Assembly: GCF_016464425.1 (NCBI RefSeq)
Contig: NZ_JADDKQ010000020.1
Span: forward strand, 104,470-168,469
DNA from: Actinotalea solisilvae
GTDB lineage: Bacteria; Actinomycetota; Actinomycetes; Actinomycetales; Cellulomonadaceae
Direction: 5' to 3'
Length of the DNA stretch: 64,000 nucleotides
Both the position numbers and the translations under genes were made by a program. Positions 17,613-27,145 of this stretch are shown here, one piece after another; the first letter of the stretch is position 1, and each line of letters opens with the position of its first letter. The notes below the pieces were generated by a model that did no database searches, was not told where the DNA came from, and saw only the letters and a list, made by a program, of their open reading frames with translations.

Positions 17613-17629
17613 ACTTTGCGACGCAAAGT
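17613..17629. promoter_or_regulatory. Inverted-repeat operator of the ABC exporter operon
   Basis: ACTTTGC-GAC-GCAAAGT is a perfect 7-bp inverted repeat with a 3-nt centre. A further CAAAG lies just upstream (17607-17611), and TTGACG at 17575-17580 could be a -35. It precedes an operon that encodes its own winged-helix regulator (18573-18899), the most likely binder by position. Confidence 0.6.
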
Positions 17630-17725
17630 AGAGGCGACGCCGGGACGGCTCCCGGCACGGGCGGGCATCCGCGCCGAGGGCTCGACGACGGCTCCGGCGC
17701 CCGGCCGGGACAGAGGGGGACGGCC

Positions 17726-18568
17726 ATGACGGCAGACGTGGGTGGCGACGAGCGGCGCCGCCGAGCGGACGACGCGCCGCCACGCGGCGCGGACGATGCC
17801 GCGCTCGACCGCGGAGCCCGCGCGGGCGACGACCACGCCGTGCTCGGCGCCGGTGCGGGCGTGGGGGCCGACGCCGTCCCCCTCGATCCCACGCCCGGGG
17901 GAGGAGACGACGACGTCCCCCTCGACCCCGCGGCCGGCGCGGCGATCCTCGCGGAGCAGCGCGCCCGCGTCCGCTCCGCGACCGACGTCGACGGCCGCGT
18001 CCTCTTCGGCGCGTGGGGCGTCGCGTGGGTGCTCGGCTTCGGTGCGCTGTGGCTCGCCGCGAGCCGCGACGACCCGCCGTTCTCCTACGGCGTGGCGCTC
18101 GTCGTCTTCGCCGCGCTCCTCGTCGCAGCCATGGCGGTGACCGGGTGGCACCTCGCCGCGCGGACCGCCGGCGTGCACGGCGCCTCCGCCGTCCAGGGCG
18201 CGATGTACGGCTGGACGTGGTTCGTGGCGTTCGCGGGCATCTTCGCCCTGTCGGTCGCGCTGGGGAGGGCGGGCGCGAGCCCCGCCGTCGTCACCACCGT
18301 GATGACGCTCGTCCCGGCGCTCGTCGTCGGCGCGATGTACATGGCGGGCGGCGCGATCTGGGGCGACCGACCCCAGTTCGTGCTCGGCGCCGTCATCGGC
18401 GTGGTCACCGTCGTGGCGGCGTTCGTCGGGCTGCCGCACATGCTCGGGGTCATGGCCGCCGTCGGCGGGGGCGGCATGCTCGCCGCCGCGGGCGTCGTGC
18501 ACGTGCGCCGTCGTGCCGTCCGGGCGCGGGGCGCCCTCGGCCTCGCGGGCGGCGGCGGGGGCGGGTGA
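17726..18568 (+). CDS. Multi-pass membrane protein of the ABC exporter operon
   Basis: A 280-residue protein. Residues 1-90 are hydrophilic, Asp/Ala/Arg-rich and low complexity. From about residue 95 to 265 there are six hydrophobic segments (for example LFGAWGVAWVLGFGALWLA and FVLGAVIGVVTVVAAFVGL). No known motif is seen. It is the first gene of an operon with a winged-helix regulator, an ABC ATPase and a permease, so it may be an accessory subunit or sensor for that exporter. ATG at 17726 follows GAGGGGGA at a good distance. Confidence 0.8.
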   Translation: MTADVGGDERRRRADDAPPRGADDAALDRGARAGDDHAVLGAGAGVGADAVPLDPTPGGGDDDVPLDPAAGAAILAEQRARVRSATDVDGRVLFGAWGVAWVLGFGALWLAASRDDPPFSYGVALVVFAALLVAAMAVTGWHLAARTAGVHGASAVQGAMYGWTWFVAFAGIFALSVALGRAGASPAVVTTVMTLVPALVVGAMYMAGGAIWGDRPQFVLGAVIGVVTVVAAFVGLPHMLGVMAAVGGGGMLAAAGVVHVRRRAVRARGALGLAGGGGGG

Positions 18569-18572
18569 CGCG

Positions 18573-18899
18573 GTGAAGGACGAGCTCGACCCGCTCATCC
18601 ACAGCCAGGCGCGGCTGCGGATCATGACGACCCTCACGGCGCTCCCGCGCGGCGACCGCTTGACGTTCCCCCGGCTCCAGAGCCTGCTCGACACGACGGC
18701 CGGGAACCTCTCCACCCATCTGCGCAGGCTCGAGGACGCCGGCTACGTCGCCGTCACCAAGGGCCACCTGGGTCGCGTGCCCTCGACGCACGTCGAGGCG
18801 ACCCGTGCCGGCCGCGCCGCCTTCGAGGCGTACGTCGCCCGGCTCACCGAGCTGCTCACGCCGCCGACCGGCGGCTCGTCCACCACGGAGGACCGATGA
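18573..18899 (+). CDS. Winged-helix transcriptional regulator
   Basis: A 108-residue DNA-binding protein. It begins DELDPLIHSQARLRIMTTL, and the recognition region is LDTTAGNLSTHLRRLEDAGY followed by a wing with VAVTKGHLGR. This is the MarR/ArsR-like winged-helix type often linked to ABC exporters. GTG at 18573 is 5 nt after the preceding stop; its end overlaps the ATPase start (ATGA). It probably represses this operon through the inverted repeat at 17613-17629; no ligand is evident. Confidence 0.88.
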   Translation: MKDELDPLIHSQARLRIMTTLTALPRGDRLTFPRLQSLLDTTAGNLSTHLRRLEDAGYVAVTKGHLGRVPSTHVEATRAGRAAFEAYVARLTELLTPPTGGSSTTEDR

Positions 18900-19867
18900 C
18901 CACCCCACCCAGCGCGCGGCCAGGTGCCGACGCGGCACCGCCGCGCGGCGACGCGCACGGCCCCGTCCTCGAGGCCGTGGGCGTCACGCGGCGCTTCGGC
19001 GACGTCGTCGCGCTCGACGACGTGTCGCTCGCCGTCCGGCCCGGCGAGCTCGTGGGCCTCCTCGGTCCCAACGGCGCGGGCAAGACGACGCTCCTCAGCC
19101 TGGTCACGGGCCTGCGCCGCCCGGACTCCGGCGTCGTCCGCCTCTTCGGCGGGGACCCGCGCGACCCGTCGAACCGCGTGGGCCTGGGCACGACGCCGCA
19201 GGAGACCGGGCTCCCCGCGACCCTCACGGTCCGCGAGGTCACCGACTTCGTCGCCGGCCACTACCCGTCCCCGATGCCGCGCGGCGAGGTCCTCGAGCGG
19301 TTCGGGCTGACCGACCTCGCGAAGCGGCAGACCGGCGGGCTCTCGGGCGGGCAGAAGCGGCGCCTCGCCGTCGCGCTCGCGCTCGTGGGACGGCCCCGCC
19401 TCGTCGTGCTCGACGAGCCGACGACGGGCCTCGACGTCGAGGCGCGGCACGAGCTGTGGCAGGCGCTGCGCGACTACCACGCCGACGGGGCGACGGTCGT
19501 GGTCACGAGCCACTACCTCGAGGAGGTCGAGGCGCTCGCGGAGCGCGTCGTCGTCATCGGGCAGGGCCGGGTGCTCGTCGACGACACGCTCGCGGCCGTG
19601 CTCGCGCGCGTCCACCTGCGGCGGGTCACGGTGACGCTGCCCGGCGCCGCGACCGACGTCGTGCGGGCGCTGCCCGGCGTGAGCCGGCTCGAGCGCGACG
19701 GCGACCGGTTCGAGCTCCTCGCGTCCGACGCGGACGCGCTCGTCCGCGCGCTCGTCACGCTGCCGTTCCGCGGCCTCGAGGTGCGCGGCGCCTCGCTCGA
19801 GGAGGCGTTCCTCGCCCTCACCCGCACGGCCGGGACGTCTGCCGCCCCGCAGGAGGTACCGGCATGA
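18896..19867 (+). CDS. ABC transporter ATP-binding protein
   Basis: A 323-residue nucleotide-binding subunit of a drug/antibiotic-export-type ABC system. Walker A is LLGPNGAGKTTLL, the Q-loop region has GTTPQETGLP, the signature is LSGGQKRRLAVALAL, Walker B is LVVLDEPTTGLD, and the H-loop is VVTSHYLEE. A C-terminal domain of about 85 residues follows (VTVTLPGAATDVVRALPGV), as in DrrA/CcmA-like exporters. It overlaps the regulator upstream and the permease downstream by 4 nt each, so translation is coupled. Confidence 0.93.
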   Translation: MTTPPSARPGADAAPPRGDAHGPVLEAVGVTRRFGDVVALDDVSLAVRPGELVGLLGPNGAGKTTLLSLVTGLRRPDSGVVRLFGGDPRDPSNRVGLGTTPQETGLPATLTVREVTDFVAGHYPSPMPRGEVLERFGLTDLAKRQTGGLSGGQKRRLAVALALVGRPRLVVLDEPTTGLDVEARHELWQALRDYHADGATVVVTSHYLEEVEALAERVVVIGQGRVLVDDTLAAVLARVHLRRVTVTLPGAATDVVRALPGVSRLERDGDRFELLASDADALVRALVTLPFRGLEVRGASLEEAFLALTRTAGTSAAPQEVPA

Positions 19868-20616
19868 CCACGCTCCAGCTCACCGCGCTGCACGCGCGCT
19901 ACCAGGTGCTCGAGACCCTGCGCATCCCGGTCGCCGTCATCGGCAACATGCTGTTCCCGTCCCTCGCGATGTTCTTCTTCGTCGTGCCGCAGGAGGCGGT
20001 GGCCGGGGACCCGGTCGCGGCCACGGCCGCCGTCGGGCAGCTCGCGATGTTCTCGGTCATGTCGACGTGCATGTTCACGTTCGGCGTCGGCGCCGCGGAG
20101 GACCGGGCGCTGCCCTTCGACCCGTACGTCCGCACGCTGCCCGCCGGGCCGATGCCGCGGCTGCTCGGCCGGATGCTCACGGGCGGGTTCTTCGCCCTGC
20201 TGGGGCTCGTCCCGCTCGTCGTCATCGGCTGGCTGTTCACCGCGGCGACCGTGACGCCGGCGCAGTTCCTGCTCGCCGGGCTCGTCATCGTCGGCGTCGC
20301 CCTCCCGTTCCTCGGGCTCGGCCTCGGCATCGGGTACTCGACCAGCGCGAAGGCGGCGATCGCCGTCGTGCAGGTGATCCTCTTCCCGATCGCCTTCGCG
20401 GGCGGGCTGTTCATGCCGCCGCAGGTGTTCCCCGACTGGCTCGACGCGCTCTCGCGGGCGCTCCCGAGCCGCGCCGGGCGGGACCTGCTGGTCGAGACGC
20501 TCACGGACCTGCCCGCGTACGCGGGTGCGCTTCCGGTGCTGCTCGGCTGGGGCGCGCTGTTCATGGTGTTCGCCCTGTGGGCCTACCGTCGCGACGAGGG
20601 CCGCCGCTTCCGCTGA
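19864..20616 (+). CDS. ABC-2 type exporter permease
   Basis: A 250-residue integral membrane protein with six hydrophobic segments. It starts MTTLQLTALHARYQVLETLR and has the ABC-2 style loop after a conserved FPIAFAGGLFMPPQVFPDWL near the last helices. It should form the channel for the ATPase encoded just upstream. ATG overlaps the ATPase stop. The operon ends here; a 13-bp stem hairpin follows. Cargo is not known, though many such systems export drugs or antibiotics. Confidence 0.9.
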   Translation: MTTLQLTALHARYQVLETLRIPVAVIGNMLFPSLAMFFFVVPQEAVAGDPVAATAAVGQLAMFSVMSTCMFTFGVGAAEDRALPFDPYVRTLPAGPMPRLLGRMLTGGFFALLGLVPLVVIGWLFTAATVTPAQFLLAGLVIVGVALPFLGLGLGIGYSTSAKAAIAVVQVILFPIAFAGGLFMPPQVFPDWLDALSRALPSRAGRDLLVETLTDLPAYAGALPVLLGWGALFMVFALWAYRRDEGRRFR

Positions 20617-20647
20617 CCCCTTGTCGGCCACCGACCTCGTCCCCCCG

Positions 20648-20706
20648 CGGACTGGAGCGTCGCGGCCGCGACACGCGGGCGTGCCGGGCGCGAACGCTCC
20701 AGTCCG
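20648..20706. terminator. Long inverted repeat between convergent genes
   Basis: CGGACTGGAGCGT (20648-20660) and ACGCTCCAGTCCG (20694-20706) are perfect 13-bp inverted arms around a 33-nt GC-rich loop. They lie between the permease stop (20616) and the copA stop (20721). Probable bidirectional terminator. Confidence 0.6.
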
Positions 20707-20720
20707 GGCGGGGGTGGGGC

Positions 20721-23276
20721 TCAGCCGGCGCGGCGCAGGCGGAGCGAGTTCGTGACGACCAGCACCGAGCTGAACGCCATCGCCGCGCCCGCGATCATCG
20801 GGTTGAGGAACCCGAGCGCCGCGAGCGGGATCGCCGCGACGTTGTAGGCGAACGCCCAGAACAGGTTCTGCTTGATCACGCGCAGCGTCTGGCGCGACAG
20901 CCGCACGGCCTGCCCGGCCGAGCGCAGGTCGCCGCGCACGAGCGTGAGGTCGGCGGCCTGCATCGCGACGTCGGTCCCGGTGCCCATCGCGAGGCCCAGG
21001 TCCGCCTGCGCGAGCGCCGCGGCGTCGTTGACGCCGTCGCCGACCATCGCGACGACCCGGCCCTCGGACTGCAGCCGGCGCACGACGTCGACCTTGTCCG
21101 CGGGGAGCACCTCGGCGATGACCTCGTCGACACCCACCTGGGCGGCGACGGCGCGCGCGGCGCCCGCGTTGTCGCCCGTGAGCAGCACGGGGCGCAGGCC
21201 CAGGCGCCGCAGCTCGGCGATCGCCTCGGCCGACGTCGGCTTGACCGGGTCGCGGAGCACGAGGACGCCGCGCGCGGAGCCGCTCCAGGCTGCCATGACC
21301 GCCGTCGCGCCGTCGGCCTCGGCCGCGGTGAAGGCGTCGTCGAGCGCGGACGTGTCGACGCCCTGCTCGCGCAGCCACACCGGACGGCCCACGAGGACGC
21401 GCCGACCGATCCCCACCCCGCTGTGCGCGGTGCGGACGACGCCGCTGACGCCGCGTCCGGCCTCGTTCGCGAAGTCGACCACCTGGTCGTCGCCGATCGG
21501 GACGCCGTCCGCGCCCACGGCCGTGGGCTCCGGGGCGAGGCCCGACGTGAGCGTCCCCCGTGCGCCGGACGCGATCGCGCGGGCGATCGGGTGCTCGCTG
21601 CGGGCCTCGACGGCGCCCGCGAAGCGGAGCACCTCCTCGTCGTGCTCGCCCGGCGCCGCGACGACCTCGACGAGCTCCATGCGCCCGGCGGTCACGGTGC
21701 CGGTCTTGTCGAGCACCACCGTGTCGGCGCGGCGCGTCTGCTCGAGGATCTCCGGGCCCTTGATGAGCACGCCCAGCTGGGCGCCCCGGCCTGTGCCGAC
21801 GAGCAGGGCGGTCGGCGTGGCGAGCCCGAGCGCGCACGGGCACGCGATGATCAGGACGGCGACGGCGGCCGTGAACGCCGCCTGGACGTCGCCGTCGAGG
21901 AGCAGCCACCCGGCCAGCACGCCGACGGCGATGACGAGCACGACCGGGACGAAGACCGCCGAGATGCGGTCCGCGAGCCGCTGCACGGGCGCCTTGCCGG
22001 TCTGCGCCTGGGTCACCAGGCGGCCGATCTGGGCGAGCATCGTCTCCTCGCCCACGCGGGTCGCGCGGACCTCGAGGTAGCCCGACGTGTTGACGGTCGC
22101 CCCGGTGACGGCGTCGCCCGGCCCGACGTCGACCGGGACCGGCTCGCCGGTGAGGAGCGAGGTGTCGACCGCGCTCGTGCCCTCGAGCACGACGCCGTCC
22201 GTCGCGACCTTCTCGCCCGGGCGCACGGCGAACACGTCCCCGACCGCGAGCGCGTCGACCGGGACGCGGTCGCACCGGCGGGTGCCGTCCGCGCTGCGGA
22301 GCAGCTCGACGTCGGTCGCGCCCAGCGACAGGAGGCTGCGCAGGGCGTCACCCGCGCGGCGCCGCGAGCGGTGCTCGGCGTACCGGCCCGCGAGCAGGAA
22401 GGTCGTCACGACGGCGGCGACCTCGAAGTACAGCTCGGGCGCCTCCATGCCTGCCATCGCGCCCATCTCGGAGGCGCGCGGCACGAGCGTCGGCTGCATG
22501 CGCAGGCCGATCTCGCCGGCCCCGCCCAGGAGCACGGCCCACAGGGACCAGGCGCTCGCGGCGATGACACCGATCGAGACGAGCGTGTCCATGGTCGACG
22601 CACCGTGCCGGGCCGCCCGGGCCGCCGCGCGGTGGAACGGCCACGCCGCCCACGTGACGACGGGGAGCGCGAGCGCCGTGACGACCCACTGCCAGCCGGC
22701 GAACTGCAGCGCGGGGATCATCGAGAGCAGGAGCACGGGAGCGCTGAGCACGGCCGCGACGACGAGCCTGCGGCGCAGGTCGGCACCGCGGTCGGCGACC
22801 GGCGCGGACGTGTCCTCGTCCTCCTCCATGACGTGGCCCTCGGCCATCGAGTGCCCCGAGAGGGCGTGCTCGACGTCGGGTGCGGCGCCGTGCGCGCCGT
22901 GCGCATCGCCGGGCGCCATGCCGGACCGGGTGCCGGGCGCCGTCGTGCCGGGCGACGCGGTGGCCGTCGTCGTGCCGGGCGCGCTCGACGCCGGCGCCGC
23001 GGGCGCGCTGCGCCGCAGGACGCGGGCGGTGTAGCCCGCGCTCTCGACCGCCTTGACGAGCGCCGACGGGTCGACGTCCTCGGAGAGCTCGACGTGCGCG
23101 GTCTCGGTCGCGAGGTTGACCGTGGCCGTCGCGCCCGCGACCTTGTTGATCTTCTTCTCGACGCGCATGACGCACGACGCGCACGTCATGCCCTCGACGG
23201 CCAGGTCCACGACGCCGACGGGTGTCGCGGGCCTGGTCGCCTGCTCGAGCGGTCCGGGGGTCTGCTGTGCAGTCAT
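20721..23276 (-). CDS. copA: Cu(I)-exporting P1B-type ATPase
   Basis: An 851-residue copper efflux pump. The N-terminal metal-binding domain has C32 and C35 (GMTCASC), followed by a His/Met/Asp/Glu-rich linker (about residues 115-160). The membrane CPC is at 479-481 and the phosphorylated Asp is D523 in DKTGT. The HP motif is SEHPIARAI, and the hinge is [12 protein letters not shown]. The last helices carry [12 protein letters not shown] and [12 protein letters not shown], matching the Cu(I) subgroup. ATG at 23276 is preferred to the in-frame GTG at 23285. It is the third gene of csoR-copZ-copA. Confidence 0.95.
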   Translation of the reverse strand: MTAQQTPGPLEQATRPATPVGVVDLAVEGMTCASCVMRVEKKINKVAGATATVNLATETAHVELSEDVDPSALVKAVESAGYTARVLRRSAPAAPASSAPGTTTATASPGTTAPGTRSGMAPGDAHGAHGAAPDVEHALSGHSMAEGHVMEEDEDTSAPVADRGADLRRRLVVAAVLSAPVLLLSMIPALQFAGWQWVVTALALPVVTWAAWPFHRAAARAARHGASTMDTLVSIGVIAASAWSLWAVLLGGAGEIGLRMQPTLVPRASEMGAMAGMEAPELYFEVAAVVTTFLLAGRYAEHRSRRRAGDALRSLLSLGATDVELLRSADGTRRCDRVPVDALAVGDVFAVRPGEKVATDGVVLEGTSAVDTSLLTGEPVPVDVGPGDAVTGATVNTSGYLEVRATRVGEETMLAQIGRLVTQAQTGKAPVQRLADRISAVFVPVVLVIAVGVLAGWLLLDGDVQAAFTAAVAVLIIACPCALGLATPTALLVGTGRGAQLGVLIKGPEILEQTRRADTVVLDKTGTVTAGRMELVEVVAAPGEHDEEVLRFAGAVEARSEHPIARAIASGARGTLTSGLAPEPTAVGADGVPIGDDQVVDFANEAGRGVSGVVRTAHSGVGIGRRVLVGRPVWLREQGVDTSALDDAFTAAEADGATAVMAAWSGSARGVLVLRDPVKPTSAEAIAELRRLGLRPVLLTGDNAGAARAVAAQVGVDEVIAEVLPADKVDVVRRLQSEGRVVAMVGDGVNDAAALAQADLGLAMGTGTDVAMQAADLTLVRGDLRSAGQAVRLSRQTLRVIKQNLFWAFAYNVAAIPLAALGFLNPMIAGAAMAFSSVLVVTNSLRLRRAG

Positions 23277-23364
23277 GCGAATCACGTCCAGGAAGAGGCG
23301 GGTGGTGCGGGGCGACGCGAGCGGCCCGGGCGGGCGGGCGCGCCGGTCGGCGTGAGGGCTCCGG

Positions 23365-23601
23365 TCAGAGGAGCGAGCGCGGCGGGGCGACGGCGTAGCC
23401 GGCCTCGGTCACGGCGGCGGAGATGTCGTCGGCGGCGAGCGGCTCGGTCGACGTGATGCGGACCTGGGACGTGGCGCCCGAGACCAGCTCGACCTGCACG
23501 TCGGTGACGCCCGGGAGGGCGCGCAGCTCCTCGTCGACCGAGCGGACGCAGTGGCCGCAGGTCATGCCCTGGACGCCGATCTCGACGGTGGTGGTGCTCA
23601 T
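23365..23601 (-). CDS. copZ: Copper chaperone
   Basis: A 78-residue single heavy-metal-associated domain. The metal site is GMTCGHCV near residues 13-18, and the fold continues [20 protein letters not shown] and AVTEAGYAV. It should carry Cu(I) to CopA, whose gene follows, or to the CsoR sensor, whose gene precedes it. Length is typical of CopZ. It has its own spacing on each side (75 and 88 nt), so an internal promoter is possible. Confidence 0.93.
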   Translation of the reverse strand: MSTTTVEIGVQGMTCGHCVRSVDEELRALPGVTDVQVELVSGATSQVRITSTEPLAADDISAAVTEAGYAVAPPRSLL

Positions 23602-23676
23602 GGTGGTTCCTCTCGTGGTGGTGTGCTGGTCGTACGGCTGGGTGGTCGGGAGCCGGTGCGCCCGTGCCGGACGCGG

Positions 23677-23958
23677 TCAGCTCCGGACGAGGCGGGCGAT
23701 CGCGTCGGCCGCCTCGCGGACCTTCGCCTCCCCGGCCTCGTCGGACTGGCGCGCCGCGTCGACGACGCAGTGCCCCAGGTGGTCCTCGACGAGCCCGAGA
23801 CTCACGGCCTGGAGGGCCTTCGTCACGGCGGAGACCTGGGTGAGGATGTCGATGCAGTACTCGTCCTCGTCGACCATGCGCGCGATGCCGCGCACCTGGC
23901 CCTCGATGCGCCGCAGGCGCTTGAGGTAGTCGTCCTTGGTGCCGCTGTAGCCGGCCAT
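23677..23958 (-). CDS. csoR: Copper-sensing repressor
   Basis: A 93-residue all-helical DUF156 repressor. The copper ligands are the Cys in DEYCIDIL and the His and Cys in EDHLGHCV, the Cys-His-Cys set of true CsoR rather than the related nickel or formaldehyde sensors. The first helix has LKRLRRIEGQVRGIARMV. ATG at 23958 is preferred because the frame upstream is not family-like. It should repress the csoR-copZ-copA operon and release on binding Cu(I), acting at the site at 23993-24007. Confidence 0.94.
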   Translation of the reverse strand: MAGYSGTKDDYLKRLRRIEGQVRGIARMVDEDEYCIDILTQVSAVTKALQAVSLGLVEDHLGHCVVDAARQSDEAGEAKVREAADAIARLVRS

Positions 23959-23992
23959 GGGTCCTCCCGGGGTCTCGACCGTCCCAACAGGG

Positions 23993-24007
23993 TACCCCCC
24001 CAGGGTA
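23993..24007. promoter_or_regulatory. csoR: Probable CsoR operator
   Basis: TACCC-N5-GGGTA, a G/C-tract inverted repeat of the CsoR type, lies 35 nt upstream of the csoR start and in the gap before the divergent GH13 gene. The form matches CsoR sites in other Gram-positive bacteria. Confidence 0.65.
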
Positions 24008-24139
24008 TTCCCTCCCGGGACGAAGGGCCCGCTGCGGACGCCGACGACGCCGCGCGCTGCCACCCGGGACCGCGGCCGGTACGTTCGAGGCGGCGTGCTG
24101 CGCGCGTCGAGCACCGTCGGACGCGGGTGGGAGGTCGGG

Positions 24140-25471
24140 ATGCCGGGCTGGGTCGAGCACGCGCTGTGGTGGCACGTGTACCCGTTGGGGTTCGTCGGCG
24201 CCGAGCCCGCCGCGACCGGCCGCGAGCCGGTGCACCGGCTGCCGCGGATCACCGCCTGGCTCGACCACGTCGTCGAGCTGGGGCTGTCCGGGATCGCGCT
24301 GGGCCCGGTGTTCGCCTCCGAGACGCACGGGTACGACACGGTGGACCACTTCGCCGTCGACCCGCGGCTCGGGACCGAGGAGGACCTCCTCGCACTCGTG
24401 GGTGCGGCGCACGAGCGCGGGCTCCGCGTCACGCTCGACGGGGTCTTCAACCACGTCGGGCGCGGGTTCGGGCCGTTCCAGGACGTGCTGCGCGGTCCCG
24501 GTCCGGCGGACCGCTGGTTCCGGCTGCGCCGGGCCGACGACGCCGCACCCGGCGCCGAACCGGACTACGAGGACTTCGAGGGTCACCACGCGCTCGTCGC
24601 GCTGAACCACGACGAGCAGGTCGTCGTCGACCACGTCGTGGCGGTGATGGACCACTGGCTCGCGCGCGGCGTCGACGGGTGGCGGCTCGACGCGGCGTAC
24701 GCGGTGCCCACGTCGTTCTGGGCGCAGGTGCTGCCGCGCGTGCGCGCGTCGCACCCCGACGCGTACGTGTTCGGCGAGGTGCTGCACGGCGACTACGTCG
24801 CCGCGGTCGCGGACGCCGGGTTCGACGCCGTCACGCAGTACGAGCTGTGGAAGGCGATCTGGAGCTCGCTCAACGACGTGAACTTCTTCGAGCTCGCGTG
24901 GGCGCTCGAGCGCCACAACGGGTTCCTCGAGCACTTCGCACCCGTGACCTTCGTCGGCAACCACGACGTCACGCGCATCGCGAGCCGGCTCACGGACCCG
25001 CGGCACGTCGCGCACGCCGTCGTGCTCCTGCTCACGCTCGGCGGCACCCCCACCGTGTACGCGGGCGACGAGCTCGGCATGCGGGGCGTCAAGGAGGAGC
25101 GGGCGGGGGGCGACGACGCGGTGCGGCCCGAGTTCCCGCCGGACCCGTCCACCGCGCCCGGCCGCGACGGCGAGACCTACGCGCTCCACCGGGAGCTCGT
25201 CGCGGTGCGTCGACGCCACCCGTGGCTGCACCGCGCGCCCGCCGAGGTGCTCGCGACGACGAACGGGCAGCTCGTGTACCGGGTCGCGGGCGGCGGCGAG
25301 GCCCTCGTGGTCGCGCTCAACGCCGACGACGCCCCGGTGACGCTCGACGTCCCCGGCGCGACGGCGGTCGAGGCCTCGGGTGCGGGCGGGGCGACGCTCC
25401 ACGGCTCGGGCGACGGCGCACGCGTCGAGCTCTCCGCCCACGGCTGGGCGGTGCTCGCGGCCGGGTCCTGA
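24140..25471 (+). CDS. GH13 alpha-amylase-family glycoside hydrolase
   Basis: A 443-residue (beta/alpha)8 enzyme for alpha-glucosidic bonds. Conserved regions appear in order: LDGVFNHVGRGFG (region I), GVDGWRLDAAYAV with the nucleophile Asp (II), YVFGEVLHG with the acid Glu (III) and FVGNHDVTR (IV). A short all-beta C-terminal domain ends LSAHGWAVLAAGS. No signal peptide is visible, so it is probably cytoplasmic, acting on maltodextrins or a related substrate. ATG at 24140 has GGGAGG at 24129-24134. It stands alone, with no sugar transporter nearby; exact specificity cannot be told. Confidence 0.9.
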   Translation: MPGWVEHALWWHVYPLGFVGAEPAATGREPVHRLPRITAWLDHVVELGLSGIALGPVFASETHGYDTVDHFAVDPRLGTEEDLLALVGAAHERGLRVTLDGVFNHVGRGFGPFQDVLRGPGPADRWFRLRRADDAAPGAEPDYEDFEGHHALVALNHDEQVVVDHVVAVMDHWLARGVDGWRLDAAYAVPTSFWAQVLPRVRASHPDAYVFGEVLHGDYVAAVADAGFDAVTQYELWKAIWSSLNDVNFFELAWALERHNGFLEHFAPVTFVGNHDVTRIASRLTDPRHVAHAVVLLLTLGGTPTVYAGDELGMRGVKEERAGGDDAVRPEFPPDPSTAPGRDGETYALHRELVAVRRRHPWLHRAPAEVLATTNGQLVYRVAGGGEALVVALNADDAPVTLDVPGATAVEASGAGGATLHGSGDGARVELSAHGWAVLAAGS

Positions 25472-25540
25472 GCGCACCGGGCGCGACCTGTCCTGGGAAT
25501 CGGGTTCCGCCGTGTCGGTGCCCGGTCGCAGGATGGGCGG

Positions 25541-26878
25541 ATGAGCGAGCCGCCGCCTCTGCCGCCCCACCCGGACGCGCCGCCGGACGACGCCGTTCCC
25601 GCCGCGACGCCGGTCGCCGACCGCCCGACGTGGCGGCGCGACGTGGCGATCTTCCTGTCCGGGCAGACCGTGTCCCTCTTCGGGTCGATGCTCGTGCAGT
25701 ACGCGGTCATGTGGCACCTGACGCTCGTGACGCAGTCGGGGAGCGTCCTGGCGATCTCGTCGGTCGTCGGGTTCCTGCCGCAGGCCGTGGTCTCGGTGTT
25801 CGGCGGGGTGTGGGCCGACCGGCTCGACCGGAAGAAGCTCATCATCGGCGCGGACGCGGTCATCGCCGTGACGACGCTCGCCCTGGCGCTGCTCATGGCG
25901 AGCGGCGTCGACGACCTCTGGCTCATCTACGTCGCGCTCGCGATCCGCTCGGCGGGCGCCGGGGTCCAGATGCCCGCCGTGAGCGCCCTGATCCCGCAGA
26001 TCGTGCCGACCGAGAAGCTGATGCGGGTCAACGGGATCAACGCCTCGATCCAGTCCGGGATGATGCTCGTCGCGCCGGCGGCCGCGGCGGCGCTGTACGC
26101 CTCGTGGTCGATCGTGGCGGTCTTCTTCGTCGACGTCGTCACGGCGGTGATCGGGATCGGGCTGCTCGCCGTGCTCACGGTCCCGCGGATCGTGCGGGTC
26201 GCCGGCGGGGGTCCCACGGGCTACTTCGACGACCTCGTCGGTGGCCTGCGATACGTCCGCTCGCACGGGTTCGTGCGGTGGGTCATGGCGCTGTACGCCG
26301 TGGTGTTCCTGCTCATCGTCGCGCCGTCGTACCTCACGCCGCTCATGGTGGTGCGCACGTTCGGCGACGAGGTGTGGAAGCTCACGGTCAACGAGCTCGC
26401 GTTCAGCGTCGGGATGCTGCTCGGCGGGGTGCTCATCGCGGCGTGGAGTCCCAAGAACCGCGTGTCGCTGCTGCTCGGCTCGACCGTGGTGTTCGGCGCG
26501 CAGTCGGTGGCGATGGGCTTCTCGACGAACATGTGGGTGTTCTTCGCGCTGATGTTCAGCCTCGGGCTCGCGGTGCCCTACTTCTCGACGCCCTCGATGA
26601 CCGTGCTCCAGGAGACCGTCGAGCCGGAGATGCAGGGGCGCGTGTTCGGGTTCGTGGGCATCGTCATGGCGCTCGCGATGCCGCTGGGCATGGCCGTCTT
26701 CGGCCCGCTCGCGGACACGTTCACCGTGCAGAGCCTGCTCGTGGTCGCCGGGCTCGCGCTCTTCGTGGTGGTCGCTCTCGCGCTCGTGCTGCCGTCGGGC
26801 CGCCGTGCGATCGCGGTCGCGCGCACGACGTCGGCCGGAGGGACCGCGGAGCCGAGCGCCGAGGTGCGCGTGGGCTGA
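25541..26878 (+). CDS. MFS exporter
   Basis: A 445-residue major facilitator protein with about 12 membrane segments. The loop between helices 2 and 3 reads GGVWADRLDRKKLIIGAD, the standard MFS motif A region, and helix 4 starts near IRSAGAGVQMPAVSALIPQI. The pattern is like MFS_3/enterobactin-exporter-type drug efflux proteins. It begins with a 30-residue Pro-rich tail. CAGGAT 6 nt before ATG suggests a leaderless start, but this is weak. Substrate unknown. Confidence 0.9.
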   Translation: MSEPPPLPPHPDAPPDDAVPAATPVADRPTWRRDVAIFLSGQTVSLFGSMLVQYAVMWHLTLVTQSGSVLAISSVVGFLPQAVVSVFGGVWADRLDRKKLIIGADAVIAVTTLALALLMASGVDDLWLIYVALAIRSAGAGVQMPAVSALIPQIVPTEKLMRVNGINASIQSGMMLVAPAAAAALYASWSIVAVFFVDVVTAVIGIGLLAVLTVPRIVRVAGGGPTGYFDDLVGGLRYVRSHGFVRWVMALYAVVFLLIVAPSYLTPLMVVRTFGDEVWKLTVNELAFSVGMLLGGVLIAAWSPKNRVSLLLGSTVVFGAQSVAMGFSTNMWVFFALMFSLGLAVPYFSTPSMTVLQETVEPEMQGRVFGFVGIVMALAMPLGMAVFGPLADTFTVQSLLVVAGLALFVVVALALVLPSGRRAIAVARTTSAGGTAEPSAEVRVG

Positions 26879-26959
26879 GTCCGGGGGTGAGGGGACGCGG
26901 GGAGCGGCAGCACGACGCGGGTACAAGCACGTGGTGCGGGGGCGGATCAGGCGTGGGCG

Positions 26960-27132
26960 GCGTCGCGTTCGCGCGAGTCGGGTGGGCCGCGTCGGATGCG
27001 TCGTGCGAATCGCCTGGACCGCGTCGCGTTCACCGCGTGGATCGGGGACCGCGTCGCGTTCGGCGCGCGAGTCGGGTGGGCCGCGTCGGGTGCGTCGGGG
27101 CGAATCGGCTGGACCGCGTCGCGTCCACCGCG
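26960..27132 (+). repeat. Pair of imperfect direct repeats of about 80 bp
   Basis: Copy 1 (26960-27037) and copy 2 (27051-27132) share GCGTCGCGTTC, then GCGAGTCGGGTGGGCCGCG, then GCGAATCG and GGACCGCGTCGCGT and end in CACCGCG. They fill the intergenic gap just before the acetyltransferase start. Neither copy looks coding. Confidence 0.75.
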
Positions 27133-27145
27133 CGACCCTCGGCCC

